The position numbers and the translations under genes are program-made. Below the pieces are notes generated by a model. The model worked only from the letters and a program-made list of their open reading frames with translations, made no database searches and was not told the DNA's origin. Below are positions 46,969-55,369 of a stretch of DNA of 64,000 nucleotides, piece by piece. Origin of the DNA: CAINVV01 sp036508555 (GTDB lineage Bacteria > Bacteroidota > Bacteroidia > Bacteroidales > Prolixibacteraceae); NCBI GenBank assembly GCA_036508555.1, contig DATCHD010000035.1:81279-145278 (forward strand), given 5' to 3'. The first letter of the stretch is position 1; every line of letters starts with the position of its first letter.

Positions 46969-47001
46969 GGACCCTTGTCGAAGGGCAAACGACCGAAGGC
47001 C

Positions 47002-47031
47002 AAAAAAAAGAGCGCCTTAGCGCTCTTTTTT
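47002..47031 (-). terminator. Rho-independent terminator after the Gfo/Idh oxidoreductase gene
   Basis: Stem GAGCGC/GCGCTC with CTTA loop (47010-47025), flanked by A8 on one side and T6 on the other, so it can work in both directions. It lies 18 nt beyond the oxidoreductase stop. Confidence 0.85.
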
Positions 47032-47048
47032 AACTTCCTGGTAAGTTT

Positions 47049-48353
47049 TTATACTTTATTTGGCACAATAAAAGGTGCCCTATAATTGATGCTCAGGTAT
47101 TTGTCTGCCTCAGGATCTTTGACGAATTTTTCTGTCTTAGGATCAAACTCCAGGACTCTTCCTGTGCGATAAGCGATATTTCCCAGGTGCGCAAGGGCCG
47201 AAGCAAGATGGGCACTCTCGACAGGAGCATGGATCATCTTTGGATCGTGAGCCCTCACCGCATCGATAAAGTTTTTGAAGTGATCGCCACCTGCTTTGTT
47301 TTTCTTGCCTGGTTCTTTCTTGTCGCCAAGAAAGGTTTCATAGGTATCGTATCCCTTGATAACCATATATCCTTTGTCGCCGTAAAAGATATTTCCAACG
47401 GAAGAACCATCCTCGGCATTGGTGTACCAGGGGCGAACCTCAAACTGGATGATCTTTTTCTGATCAGGATAATGGTAGACGGAGGATAACAATTCAGGCG
47501 TTTCCTTGCAGTCGTCAAACAGGAATTTGCCACCCATGGCGGTAATTTTATTGGGCAAACCGACATCCAGTCCCCACATGCAAAGGTCTGTTTCGTGGAT
47601 ACCCTGGTTGCCTACGTCGCCATTACCGTAATCCCAGTGCCAATGCCAGTTGTAGTGAACAATATTTCTGGTGAAAGGACGCTTGGGGGCCGGGCCTGTC
47701 CAGATATCATAATCCAGTCCTTCAGGTACCGGTTCGTTTGGTTTGTTGCCGATATCACCTCTTTTTCTGAATACCAGTCCACGGGCCATGTAAACATTGC
47801 CGATATATCCATCTCTCAGCAATTGAATGGCTTCGCGGATAGCGACAGAACTTCTTAATTGAACTCCGTGCTGCACAATTCTGTCATATTTGTGCGCTGC
47901 CTCAACCATTTTACGGCCTTCCCAAATGTTGTGGGAACCTGGTTTCTCAACGTAGACGTCCTTCCCTGCCTGACAGGCCCAGATGGTGGCTAATGAATGC
48001 CAGTGGTTAGGAGTAGCAACCGTTACGACGTGAATATTTTTGTCGTCAAAGGCTTTGCGAAGATCCTGAACGACAGCAACTTTTTTGCCATACCTGGTCT
48101 CAAATTCTTTGGCCCGTTGGTTGGCTACGTTCAGGTCAGGATCCACGAATGTGGTGATTTCCACATTGCTTTGTTCCATTAAACCTTTGATGTGATCTTT
48201 TCCGCGTCCGTTTACCCCAAGAACAGCTGCATTAACCCGGTCGTTAGCGCCAAAAGCGTGGGCCGGAATGATGTTTGGAATTGTCAGCACAGCAGTGGCG
48301 ACGGCCGACTTCTTAATAAAACTCCTCCGGGAATTCTGATTTTTTTCTTCCAT
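47049..48353 (-). CDS. Exported Gfo/Idh/MocA family oxidoreductase
   Basis: The 434-residue protein has a twin-arginine signal (SRRSFIKKSAVATAVL) and a Rossmann fold (VNAAVLGVNGRGKDHIKGL). The family motif VEKPGSHNIWEGRKMVEAAH carries the EKP lysine. DVGNQGIHETDLCMWGL and a C-terminal alpha/beta domain follow. Such exported NAD(P)-linked enzymes act on sugars in the periplasm; the substrate is not known. The start is set by the Tat motif; the frame is open 57 nt further upstream. Confidence 0.9.
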   Translation of the reverse strand: MEEKNQNSRRSFIKKSAVATAVLTIPNIIPAHAFGANDRVNAAVLGVNGRGKDHIKGLMEQSNVEITTFVDPDLNVANQRAKEFETRYGKKVAVVQDLRKAFDDKNIHVVTVATPNHWHSLATIWACQAGKDVYVEKPGSHNIWEGRKMVEAAHKYDRIVQHGVQLRSSVAIREAIQLLRDGYIGNVYMARGLVFRKRGDIGNKPNEPVPEGLDYDIWTGPAPKRPFTRNIVHYNWHWHWDYGNGDVGNQGIHETDLCMWGLDVGLPNKITAMGGKFLFDDCKETPELLSSVYHYPDQKKIIQFEVRPWYTNAEDGSSVGNIFYGDKGYMVIKGYDTYETFLGDKKEPGKKNKAGGDHFKNFIDAVRAHDPKMIHAPVESAHLASALAHLGNIAYRTGRVLEFDPKTEKFVKDPEADKYLSINYRAPFIVPNKV

Positions 48354-48380
48354 TGTTGGTGATGTTAGTGATTGAAGTAA

Positions 48381-48388
48381 CAAATCTA
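48381..48388 (-). promoter_or_regulatory. Possible -7 promoter box for the Gfo/Idh gene
   Basis: Minus-strand TAGATTTG fits TAnnTTTG, 27 nt before the ATG, in the 53-nt gap after prfB. No clear -33 element. Confidence 0.35.
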
Positions 48389-48406
48389 CCAAAATTCCCA
48401 AACAAT

Positions 48407-49508
48407 TCAATCTCTTTTTTCCTGATCCGAAAACTCCATCAGAAAAGCCTTGATAAATCCGTCGATGTCGCCATCCATGACTGCCTGGACATTAGACGAC
48501 TCATAATCCGTACGATTGTCCTTTACTAATTTGTAAGGCTGCATGACGTAGGAGCGAATCTGCGAGCCCCACTCAATTTTCTTCTTATTGGCTTCGATCA
48601 GCGTCTGTGCCTCCATCCGCTTTCGCAGCTCCATTTCATATAGTTGCGATTTCAGCAAGCGGATGGCGTTCTCCTTATTTTGAAGCTGAGATCTGGACTC
48701 CGTATTCTCAATGACGATGCCGGATGGCGCGTGTTTAAGACGTACACCCGTCTCTACTTTGTTCACATTTTGTCCACCCGCCCCGCCCGACCTAAAAGTA
48801 TCCCAGGTGATTTCTGCGGGATTGACTTCGATCTCGATGGTATCATCCACCAGCGGAGCCACAAAAACAGAGGTAAAAGAGGTCTGCCGTTTGCCCTGCG
48901 CATTGAACGGAGAAATCCTCACCAGCCGGTGCACACCGTTCTCACTTTTCAGATACCCATAGGCAAAATCGCCTTCTATTTCGAGGGTTACACTCTTGAT
49001 GCCGACGTCCTCACCCGGCACCATACTTGCTTCACGAACGGAATATTTATGTTTCTCCGCCCAACGAAGGTACATTCGCATCAGCATATCTGCCCAATCG
49101 TTGGATTCTGTGCCTCCTGCTCCTGCATTGATCTTGAGTAAGGCACCCAGCCTGTCCTCCTCCCTCCGGAGCATATTCCTGGTTTCCAGGTCTTCGACTG
49201 CTTCACGGGCCTCGGTGAAATGGACCTCTACCTCTTGTTCGGTCGCTTCGCCAGCCTCGCTGAATTCAAAAATGACCTGTAATTCCTCCACCAGATTATC
49301 TACTTTACTGAAACCATCCGTCCACTGCTTGACGGAACGGATCTGCCGCATGTGGGCTTCGGCAGCCTTTGGATTATTCCAGAAATCGGGGTCCTGGGTT
49401 TTAAGTTCTTCCTCTTCTACCCGAATAATTTTGCTATCGATGTCAAAGATACCTCCTCAGCGCATCCCGGCGCTCAACAAGCTCTTTCAGTTGTTCCTTC
49501 AGAATCAT
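48407..49508 (-). CDS. prfB: Peptide chain release factor 2, programmed +1 frameshift
   Basis: Terminates translation at UGA and UAA. Translation starts at ATG 49508 with MILKEQLKELVERRDALRRYL, meets UGA at 49445-49443, and must shift +1 to continue as DIDSKIIRVEEEELKTQ. The joined protein is about 366 residues, normal for RF2. SPF (in SPFNAQGKRQTSF) is the stop-codon recognition tripeptide, and GGQ (in RSGGAGGQNVNKVET) reaches the peptidyl-transferase centre. The in-frame stop is autoregulatory and should not be read as a defect. Confidence 0.95.
49442..49457 (-). promoter_or_regulatory. prfB programmed frameshift site
   Basis: Minus strand AGGAGG-TAT-CTT-TGA-C: an internal Shine-Dalgarno-like AGGAGG 3 nt before the CTT slippery codon, the UGA stop and the following C. 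It is the classical RF2 signal (AGGGGGTATCTTTGAC) with one base changed. It depends on anti-SD pairing even though this genome hardly uses SD sites for initiation. Confidence 0.93.
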
Positions 49509-49577
49509 GGCTGTTGCGGTTAAAATTTCCACAAAGGTAGAAAATTTGGGAAGATGGGAAAATGAGATATTCCCCGG

Positions 49578-49598
49578 TCCCTGAGCGCAGTCGAAGGG
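49578..49598. repeat. Dispersed repeat unit between prfB and recX
   Basis: TCCCTGAGCGCAGTCGAAGGG is another member of the CCCTGAG-N-TCGAAGGG family seen at 22.96, 22.99 and 36.7 kb, here preceded by the same CCGG. Confidence 0.7.
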
Positions 49599-49610
49599 GG
49601 AAAATGGGCC

Positions 49611-50084
49611 TTATTTTATTCCCTCAATGATAGCAAGGGCCAAATCCACCTCAAACCCGTGACTTTGGGCGAAAGCCAGCAATTTATTGCGACGGGACCA
49701 GGTATCCTGTTCTTTTAATGTTCTCGCCTTCGCGGAAAGCAGATCTCTCAAAACCTTCTGGTAGGCCTCGGCAGGAAGTTGGGACAAGGCTTCCCTGATG
49801 TAATTCTCTTCCACCTGTTTCTGCCTCAACGCATAGGCCAGCTTAATTTTTCCCCACTTGTTGAACCTGAATTTATCGCTGACAAAGCTGGTGGCGTACC
49901 TTTGCAGGTCCAAAAATTTCTCCTTCAAAAGGTACTCAATTACTTTGGTCGTTTCCTCCCGGGAAAGCTGCCATTCACGGCATTTAAGCACAATATCATA
50001 GCTGCACTTTTCAGAATGGCTGCAAATTTCCGTGGCTTTTGAAAGCGCTTCCTTGTAAGTCAGTTGTGGTTTGACAGATTCCAT
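49611..50084 (-). CDS. recX: Regulatory protein RecX
   Basis: A RecA modulator. The 157-residue all-helical protein has the triple three-helix repeats, with SHSEKCSYDIVLKCREW, LLKEKFLDLQRYATSFVSDKFRFNKWGKIKLAYALRQKQV and TWSRRNKLLAFAQSHGFEVDLAL. RecA is not nearby, as is common in Bacteroidota. Confidence 0.9.
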   Translation of the reverse strand: MESVKPQLTYKEALSKATEICSHSEKCSYDIVLKCREWQLSREETTKVIEYLLKEKFLDLQRYATSFVSDKFRFNKWGKIKLAYALRQKQVEENYIREALSQLPAEAYQKVLRDLLSAKARTLKEQDTWSRRNKLLAFAQSHGFEVDLALAIIEGIK

Positions 50085-50192
50085 GATTTCAGTTATATAA
50101 CAAAAATAAACTTTTCCTACCGGGAAACCGAATCTTCAGCCCTAAATTCCTTACTTTTACTATGTTTTTATTCATACCTAAATCAAAAAATT

Positions 50193-50510
50193 ATGAAGAA
50201 AATATTGCTTCTGGCAGTTGTAGGTGTTCTTACACAATTTATCTCAGCGTGCGACAATAATGAGGTTAAAGAATTCTCAAAGGAAGGTGCCATTGAGACC
50301 GTACTGGCAGTTGATCACCTGGATGCCAAACGCGACATCATCACTACTACACACAATGTTTGGATTAACAATCTGCTGGCCAAAAAGATAGTTAGAAAAG
50401 ATACTATCCCGGCCCTCGGGATGACTTCGCAGACCGCCGAGAATAACGAAGGTGAAACCAAGAATGTTACCCTCGCTAAGGAATATGAAATCTATATTAC
50501 GGTTAAATAG
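50193..50510 (+). CDS. Small lipoprotein of unknown function
   Basis: A 105-residue protein with a lipobox signal (LLLAVVGVLTQFISAC). The mature part has charged segments (IETVLAVDHLDAKRDIITTT, VTLAKEYEIYITVK) and no recognised domain. It lies 5 nt before the YgiB-like lipoprotein and then the YgiC-like ligase gene, so the three are probably co-transcribed. The start is set by the signal peptide. Confidence 0.7.
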   Translation: MKKILLLAVVGVLTQFISACDNNEVKEFSKEGAIETVLAVDHLDAKRDIITTTHNVWINNLLAKKIVRKDTIPALGMTSQTAENNEGETKNVTLAKEYEIYITVK

Positions 50511-50515
50511 CTGCC

Positions 50516-50830
50516 ATGAAAAAATCAGAATTTATCAAACTGGTTTTGGTTGCCACGGTGCTTTCTTCCTGCAACAGCCAGAATAGCAGGCCGGAAAAAA
50601 ACATCTATATGCGATCAGATACGACTGCTAATTACTCTCATGTCCACCCCGGTTTGCATGGTAGTTATATTCCATTTCTAGCTTATGGGCTATTGAGCGG
50701 TAACCGCTATTCCAGGGCCGGGTATTTTTCCTCTGCTATCAACGAAAGTTCCAATATTGGTACAAATTCTTTCAAGGGGAATGTCGTAAGAGGAGGCTTT
50801 GGAAGCAGCGCCTTCCACGTATCCTCCTAA
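50516..50830 (+). CDS. YgiB/DUF1190-like lipoprotein
   Basis: A 104-residue protein with lipobox VATVLSSC and a Gly/Ser-rich C-terminus (GNVVRGGFGSSAFHVSS) that recalls the end of YgiB. YgiB and the GSP-synthase-fold YgiC form a conserved pair in enterobacteria, and the same order is seen here. Function unknown; envelope location inferred from the lipobox. Confidence 0.6.
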   Translation: MKKSEFIKLVLVATVLSSCNSQNSRPEKNIYMRSDTTANYSHVHPGLHGSYIPFLAYGLLSGNRYSRAGYFSSAINESSNIGTNSFKGNVVRGGFGSSAFHVSS

Positions 50831-50844
50831 CAATCAAAAACTTT

Positions 50845-51984
50845 ATGAAAAGACATCTGATCGATCCCCGTATCGACTGGCAACAAAAAGTTGAAAACAT
50901 TGGATTCGGATTTCATTCCCTGGATACCACTTACTGGGATGAATCGGTTTATTATGAATTATCAATGAGTGAGGTGGATAAAATAGAAAAGGCCACCAAC
51001 GATCTGTGGGAAATCTGTTTGACGGCAGTACAACATGTCATCGACGAGAAACTTTACGATAAATTCTTCATCCCCGAATGGTTCGTTCCGCAGATTGAGG
51101 AGAGCTGGGAAAACGATGCCCCAGCCATATACGGAAGGTTTGATTTCTCCTTCAAAAATGGAGTACCCAAACTGCTCGAATTCAATGCCGACACACCGAC
51201 CTCACTCTTCGAATCATCTGTTGTTCAATGGTACTGGCTGCAGGATCAATTTCCCCGGAAGGATCAATTCAATTCCATTCATGAGAAACTAATAGCTTAC
51301 TGGAAATTTCTGAAGGAATATTTACATGATTACACCCTGCATTTCAGCTGCGTCCGGGATAACCTCGAAGATTTCACCACCACCGAATACCTGAGGGATT
51401 GTGCCATTCAGGCGGGTCTGGATACCAAATTTATCTACATGGATGAAATTGGCTGGGATATCCGTAATTCGGAATTTCTCGATCTGGAAAACAGTTCCAT
51501 TAAAAATATTTTCAAGCTTTATCCTTATGAATGGCTTGTCAATGAGGATTTTGGCAGAAATATGACTGTCGACCGCAACAAGGCATTCTGGATTGAACCT
51601 CCATGGAAAATGCTACTTTCCAACAAGGCGATTCTCCCAATTTTGTGGGAACTCAACCCTGGTCATCCCAACTTGCTGGAGACCTGGTTCGAAGCCGACA
51701 ACTTCAAACTCGGCATTAATTATGCTAAAAAACCTCTCCTTTCCAGGGAAGGTCAAAATATTGAGCTAGTCAGTTACGGATCCACTATTGCCCAAACGAC
51801 CGGTGACTATGGCGAAGAGGGATTTATCTACCAGGAATTGTGCACACTGCCAGAGTTTGACGGGAAATATCCGCTGATTGGAAGCTGGGTTGTCGGACAG
51901 GAATCCGCTGGGATCGGCATCAGGGAGAGTGATACACTGATAACAGACAACCTGAGCAGATTTGTGCCACACTTGATTTCTTGA
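50845..51984 (+). CDS. YgiC-like glutathionylspermidine synthase family ATP-grasp protein
   Basis: The 379-residue protein matches the C-terminal amide-ligase domain of Gsp synthase (PF03738). It has FDFSFKNGVPKLLEFNADTPTSLFES near residue 95-120 (metal/ATP-binding ENADTPT type), LYPYEWLVNEDFG, LWELNPGHPNLLET and the end GSWVVGQESAGIGIRESD. E. coli YgiC and YjfC lack proven Gsp activity, so an amide-forming ligase acting on an unknown substrate is the fair call. It is in a run with two lipoproteins. Confidence 0.85.
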   Translation: MKRHLIDPRIDWQQKVENIGFGFHSLDTTYWDESVYYELSMSEVDKIEKATNDLWEICLTAVQHVIDEKLYDKFFIPEWFVPQIEESWENDAPAIYGRFDFSFKNGVPKLLEFNADTPTSLFESSVVQWYWLQDQFPRKDQFNSIHEKLIAYWKFLKEYLHDYTLHFSCVRDNLEDFTTTEYLRDCAIQAGLDTKFIYMDEIGWDIRNSEFLDLENSSIKNIFKLYPYEWLVNEDFGRNMTVDRNKAFWIEPPWKMLLSNKAILPILWELNPGHPNLLETWFEADNFKLGINYAKKPLLSREGQNIELVSYGSTIAQTTGDYGEEGFIYQELCTLPEFDGKYPLIGSWVVGQESAGIGIRESDTLITDNLSRFVPHLIS

Positions 51985-51996
51985 TTACCTTGAACG

Positions 51997-52554
51997 ATGA
52001 TAGAAAAACCAAAATCATACTGCGATGCCGTCAGGCACCTCGACCAGACCAATGTTCACAGGGTATACCATGATAGTTTTTATGGTTTCCCGATTGAGGA
52101 CGACAATGAATTATTTGAAAGACTTGTGCTTGAAATCAACCAGGCCGGATTAAGCTGGAACACTATTCTGATCAAGCAGAAAAATTTCAGAATGGCATTC
52201 CATCAGTTTGATATTAAAACGGTTGCAGCATACGGAGACGATGAAAGGCAAAGATTGCTGAATGATGCCGGCATCATCCGGAACCGGCTAAAGATTGATG
52301 CTACGATTCACGATGCAGGAGTCATTCTGCGACTGCAAAAGGAATTCGGATCCTTCAAAAAATGGCTGGACCACCACCATCCCTTAACGAAAGAGGAATG
52401 GGTAAAATTGTTTAAAAAAACATTTAAATTTACAGGAGGAGAAATTGTGAATGAATTTATGATGAGTACCGGGTATTTTCCTGGGGCACATATCGAGACC
52501 TGCTCTTTTTACCAGGATGTCGTTAAATCAAAGCCAGCCTGGTTAAATGCGTAG
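51997..52554 (+). CDS. tag: DNA-3-methyladenine glycosylase I family protein
   Basis: Removes alkylated adenine from DNA. The 185-residue protein has YHDSFYGFPIEDDNELFERLVLEINQAGLSWNTIL (the conserved HD-G-P-DD-LFE-L-LE-QAGLSW pattern), IIRNRLKIDATI and the zinc-binding end GYFPGAHIETC. The usual first zinc Cys (MxRCxWC) is replaced by PKSYCDAVRHL, so zinc binding may differ. It follows the YgiC-like gene by 12 nt. Confidence 0.88.
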   Translation: MIEKPKSYCDAVRHLDQTNVHRVYHDSFYGFPIEDDNELFERLVLEINQAGLSWNTILIKQKNFRMAFHQFDIKTVAAYGDDERQRLLNDAGIIRNRLKIDATIHDAGVILRLQKEFGSFKKWLDHHHPLTKEEWVKLFKKTFKFTGGEIVNEFMMSTGYFPGAHIETCSFYQDVVKSKPAWLNA

Positions 52555-52579
52555 TCTGATTTATTTCAGCATCCCCCGT

Positions 52580-52610
52580 CCAGCGTCATGCTGAACTTGT
52601 TTCAGCATAG
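52580..52610. repeat. Dispersed repeat CAGCGTCATGCTGAA...TTCAGCAT
   Basis: The unit CCAGCGTCATGCTGAACTTG followed by TTTCAGCATAG contains the inverted pair ATGCTGAA/TTCAGCAT. A slipped partial copy is at 36631. The ATG inside it starts a false peptide MLNLFQHRDS. Confidence 0.7.
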
Positions 52611-52620
52611 GGACTCATTA

Positions 52621-52776
52621 ATCAGGGGATTCCGAATCAAGTTCATCGACCTTGTAGCACTGTCAGCCATATTGTACGGGGTCGGTGAATATGGATTTAC
52701 GCCAAACAGAACGGCTGTTCTTGGTTCTAATCTTCTGATATTCTTCAATCTGATACTAATCATGAGGGATCTCTAT
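52621..52776 (+). pseudogene. Fragment of an integral membrane protein gene
   Basis: The open stretch gives FRIKFIDLVALSAILYGVGE, then YGFTPNRTAVLGSNLLIFFN and LILIMRDLY: two helices around a YGFTPNR loop, as in DUF4153-like membrane proteins. There is no native start (the upstream ATG is inside a repeat) and the rest of the gene is missing on both sides. Confidence 0.5.
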
Positions 52777-52786
52777 CCATTGCAGG

Positions 52787-54001
52787 CTATTTGCCAATTG
52801 CATGATTCTTCCTGATGTTCTTTCTATGCAGGAATATCCTGTAACTCAACATCGCCAAGGCACCATAAACGATCATTTGTCCGGTCAGGAACAGAAGTTC
52901 GGGACGCACATCCGCAAGGGTTCCGCCCATGGTTCGGATACGCAGATAGGCAGGGATCACCGAGGTGGACGGGAAGATATGTGCCAACTTGTAGAGAAGT
53001 GGCGGAAGAGAGGTAGCCGGCCACGACATTCCGCTCACGAAAAGAACTACCGGCGAAAGAAATACAAGCATCATGATGGAATGTTCCCGTCTTGTTAAAA
53101 GCAGCGAGACTGTTAGTCCCATGAATATCACCGAAAAAAGAAACGGTACCATCAGCAGCAACATATCAAGCATGGATCCTTTGTCAGGGAAGCCGAACCA
53201 ATGGTAAAGTACAATCTGGGTAAAGATTAGATTGAAGCTGTAAAGAAAAAAATAGGCGAGCGATCTCCCGGTAAGGGTGTAAAAGATAGCGGAGGCCTCA
53301 TGATTTTTGGAAGTTGCCAGCAGTTTTTGTTTCTCCCTTCTTGCACCTCCGATCATGCCAATACCTACCAGCAATGTTTGCTGGATGATGACAAGAATCA
53401 ATCCCGGCATCACATAGGAGCCGTATGATCCGGCCGGATTGTAAAGGGTGTAACTCTTCATCGTAACCGGATCACGCTGCATCTTCGCCGCTTCCGGTGT
53501 GACACCCGCAGCCATCAGCCTTTTAATTTCAATGCCGGCAGACAAGGTCCCGGTTGCCCGGAGGGTTCCACGGAGGCTTTCCTTGTAGATCAGGAAATAG
53601 CTCGCATCGCAATACAATCCGATATGGGACTGTCCTCCACTGATGATATTTCTCTCGAAATCAGTCGGTATCAGGATAATTCCTTTGGACTCGCCATCCC
53701 GGAAAAGTTCTTCTGCATCCCGGAAATCGCCTGTTTCCTGTTTAACTTCAATTTCCTGGGTAGCTCCGATCATCCGGATCAGTTGCCGGCTTAATGCGCT
53801 GTTGTCGCGGTCAACCATCGTAACCGGGATTTCGCGGATCACATTGTTTTGATAGGCAATCGAATAGACCAGCGGATAGACCCACACCGCGATGAAAAGG
53901 ATCACAATCGCGCCCCTGTCTTTAAAGATGGAATCCCATTCGTTTAAAAACGCGTGTAGTGTCTGATCCAATCCCTTTTTAATCAATTTCAAATGCTTCA
54001 T
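52787..54001 (-). CDS. ABC-2 type permease (YhhJ/YbhR-like)
   Basis: The 404-residue protein has an N-terminal helix, a large extracytoplasmic part (EIPVTMVDRDNSALSRQLIRM ... NPAGSYGSYVMPGLILVIIQQ) and five C-terminal helices, the ABC2_membrane_3 pattern. It is the last gene of the TolC-HlyD-permease-permease run. The start at 54001 (MKHLKLIKKGL) is chosen over an upstream one by comparison with the sister permease. Confidence 0.88.
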   Translation of the reverse strand: MKHLKLIKKGLDQTLHAFLNEWDSIFKDRGAIVILFIAVWVYPLVYSIAYQNNVIREIPVTMVDRDNSALSRQLIRMIGATQEIEVKQETGDFRDAEELFRDGESKGIILIPTDFERNIISGGQSHIGLYCDASYFLIYKESLRGTLRATGTLSAGIEIKRLMAAGVTPEAAKMQRDPVTMKSYTLYNPAGSYGSYVMPGLILVIIQQTLLVGIGMIGGARREKQKLLATSKNHEASAIFYTLTGRSLAYFFLYSFNLIFTQIVLYHWFGFPDKGSMLDMLLLMVPFLFSVIFMGLTVSLLLTRREHSIMMLVFLSPVVLFVSGMSWPATSLPPLLYKLAHIFPSTSVIPAYLRIRTMGGTLADVRPELLFLTGQMIVYGALAMLSYRIFLHRKNIRKNHAIGK

Positions 54002-54165
54002 TTTTATGTTTTGGTGAGTCCGGGCAATGCCAGGGTACACGTTTTATTCAATGATTCTATTTACTGTCATTCGCTCCTTCCGTCCGATCCCGTGAGATTT
54101 GGTTCTATCGAACATTTTCACATTCGCCTCCCCGTCGTCAAGTCGTCTGGTCGGCCCCTCCTTCT

Positions 54166-55365
54166 TCACGCTTTTGTCTGCCATCTCTCGTCTGTCAGCC
54201 TTTTCTTGAACAACGGAAAAGCAAGGACACCGGTGAGGATATAGGGCAACAGCAATAATAGCGGCACAATGGCTTCATGCACGGGTTCTCCGCGCAGCGA
54301 CTGGCTTAGAAATACCTTCAGCCAGAATGTATAGGGGAAGACAAAAGAGAAAAATTTGGCCAACAATGGCATTCCCATCGCCGGAAAGGTAAGACCGGAA
54401 AAGGTAAGGGCCATCATGGTATAGGCGCTCCCCAGCGAAAGGGTTAACCGCAGATTAATAGTTACCGTTAGCACGACGATCGCCATTGCCTGGTAGGCCA
54501 GGATGAGCAGAAATTCTGAAAAGAGTACCATGGCAAGCGATCCGTTCAATGGTGTTCCCATCACCCGGATAAGCAGGATATTCATAAACATCAGACCTGC
54601 AAAAAAGAGCAGGATATAGGGTATCAGTTTCCCGATCAGGGCAACTGTAGTGCTGTCACCGGCCGTTTTTATCCAATCCGCTCCGGTACCTTCCTTCATC
54701 TCGATTCCAATGGCATAGGAGGTACCCAAAAAGATAAACACCACTGCAAGAAGGGGAAGCAAACCCATCATCAGAAAATAGGCATAGTTGCCATACGGAT
54801 TGAACAGCAGATGAATATCCGGTTTGATCGGTTGGACTTTCAGAATCGCATCCCTGGGTTGTATTCCTTTCTTCACCATGGTCTGCAATTTGACACCCCC
54901 CGAAATAGTGGAAAGGACCGTGACCAGTTGCGACTGCAGCACTCCTCCCTTGACCACATTGGTATTATTCAGGTAAAGCGCCAGTTCGGTCTGCATACCT
55001 CTTTGAACAGATTTCTCCAGTCCGTCAGGAATATAGATGACAGCATCCACATCTCCCTTTGTCATCCGTGATCTGGCCTCCTCCAGGGAGACCGATTTAA
55101 AAACGATATTTGCTGCGGGAAGGGCATCGATCATCCGTGCTATTTTCCGCGACAATTGTGTCTGGTCATTGTCAACAACGGTAATGGGCAGATCCCTGAC
55201 CACAGCCGCTGAAAACATCCAGCTGACAAGCAGGAATACCGATGCCGGACCAAAGATCGTGGTAAAAAGCAACACCCAACTGTTAGCTATTCTGTTCAGT
55301 TCCCTCCTGATCACCCGGAAAAGGGAGGTCCGCAATAAAATATCTGTTTTGCCTTTCAGGTTCAT
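54166..55365 (-). CDS. ABC-2 type permease (YhhJ/YbhS-like)
   Basis: The 399-residue paralogue of the next gene has DLPITVVDNDQTQLSRKIARMIDALPA, LLFNPYGNYAYFLMMGLLPLL and five C-terminal helices. The two permeases are similar and probably form a heterodimer. It begins 4 nt after hlyD. The 164-nt gap to the second permease has no recognisable feature. No ABC ATPase is present in the run. Confidence 0.88.
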   Translation of the reverse strand: MNLKGKTDILLRTSLFRVIRRELNRIANSWVLLFTTIFGPASVFLLVSWMFSAAVVRDLPITVVDNDQTQLSRKIARMIDALPAANIVFKSVSLEEARSRMTKGDVDAVIYIPDGLEKSVQRGMQTELALYLNNTNVVKGGVLQSQLVTVLSTISGGVKLQTMVKKGIQPRDAILKVQPIKPDIHLLFNPYGNYAYFLMMGLLPLLAVVFIFLGTSYAIGIEMKEGTGADWIKTAGDSTTVALIGKLIPYILLFFAGLMFMNILLIRVMGTPLNGSLAMVLFSEFLLILAYQAMAIVVLTVTINLRLTLSLGSAYTMMALTFSGLTFPAMGMPLLAKFFSFVFPYTFWLKVFLSQSLRGEPVHEAIVPLLLLLPYILTGVLAFPLFKKRLTDERWQTKA

Positions 55366-55369
55366 CGGG

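Noticed and set aside
49351..49508. prfB as a broken gene
   Set aside because: The in-frame UGA sits in the classical RF2 programmed frameshift context and the joined product has normal length and motifs.
52588..52620. Start of a small gene with MLNLFQHRDS
   Set aside because: The ATG and first codons are part of a dispersed repeat; the same false peptide arises wherever this repeat occurs.
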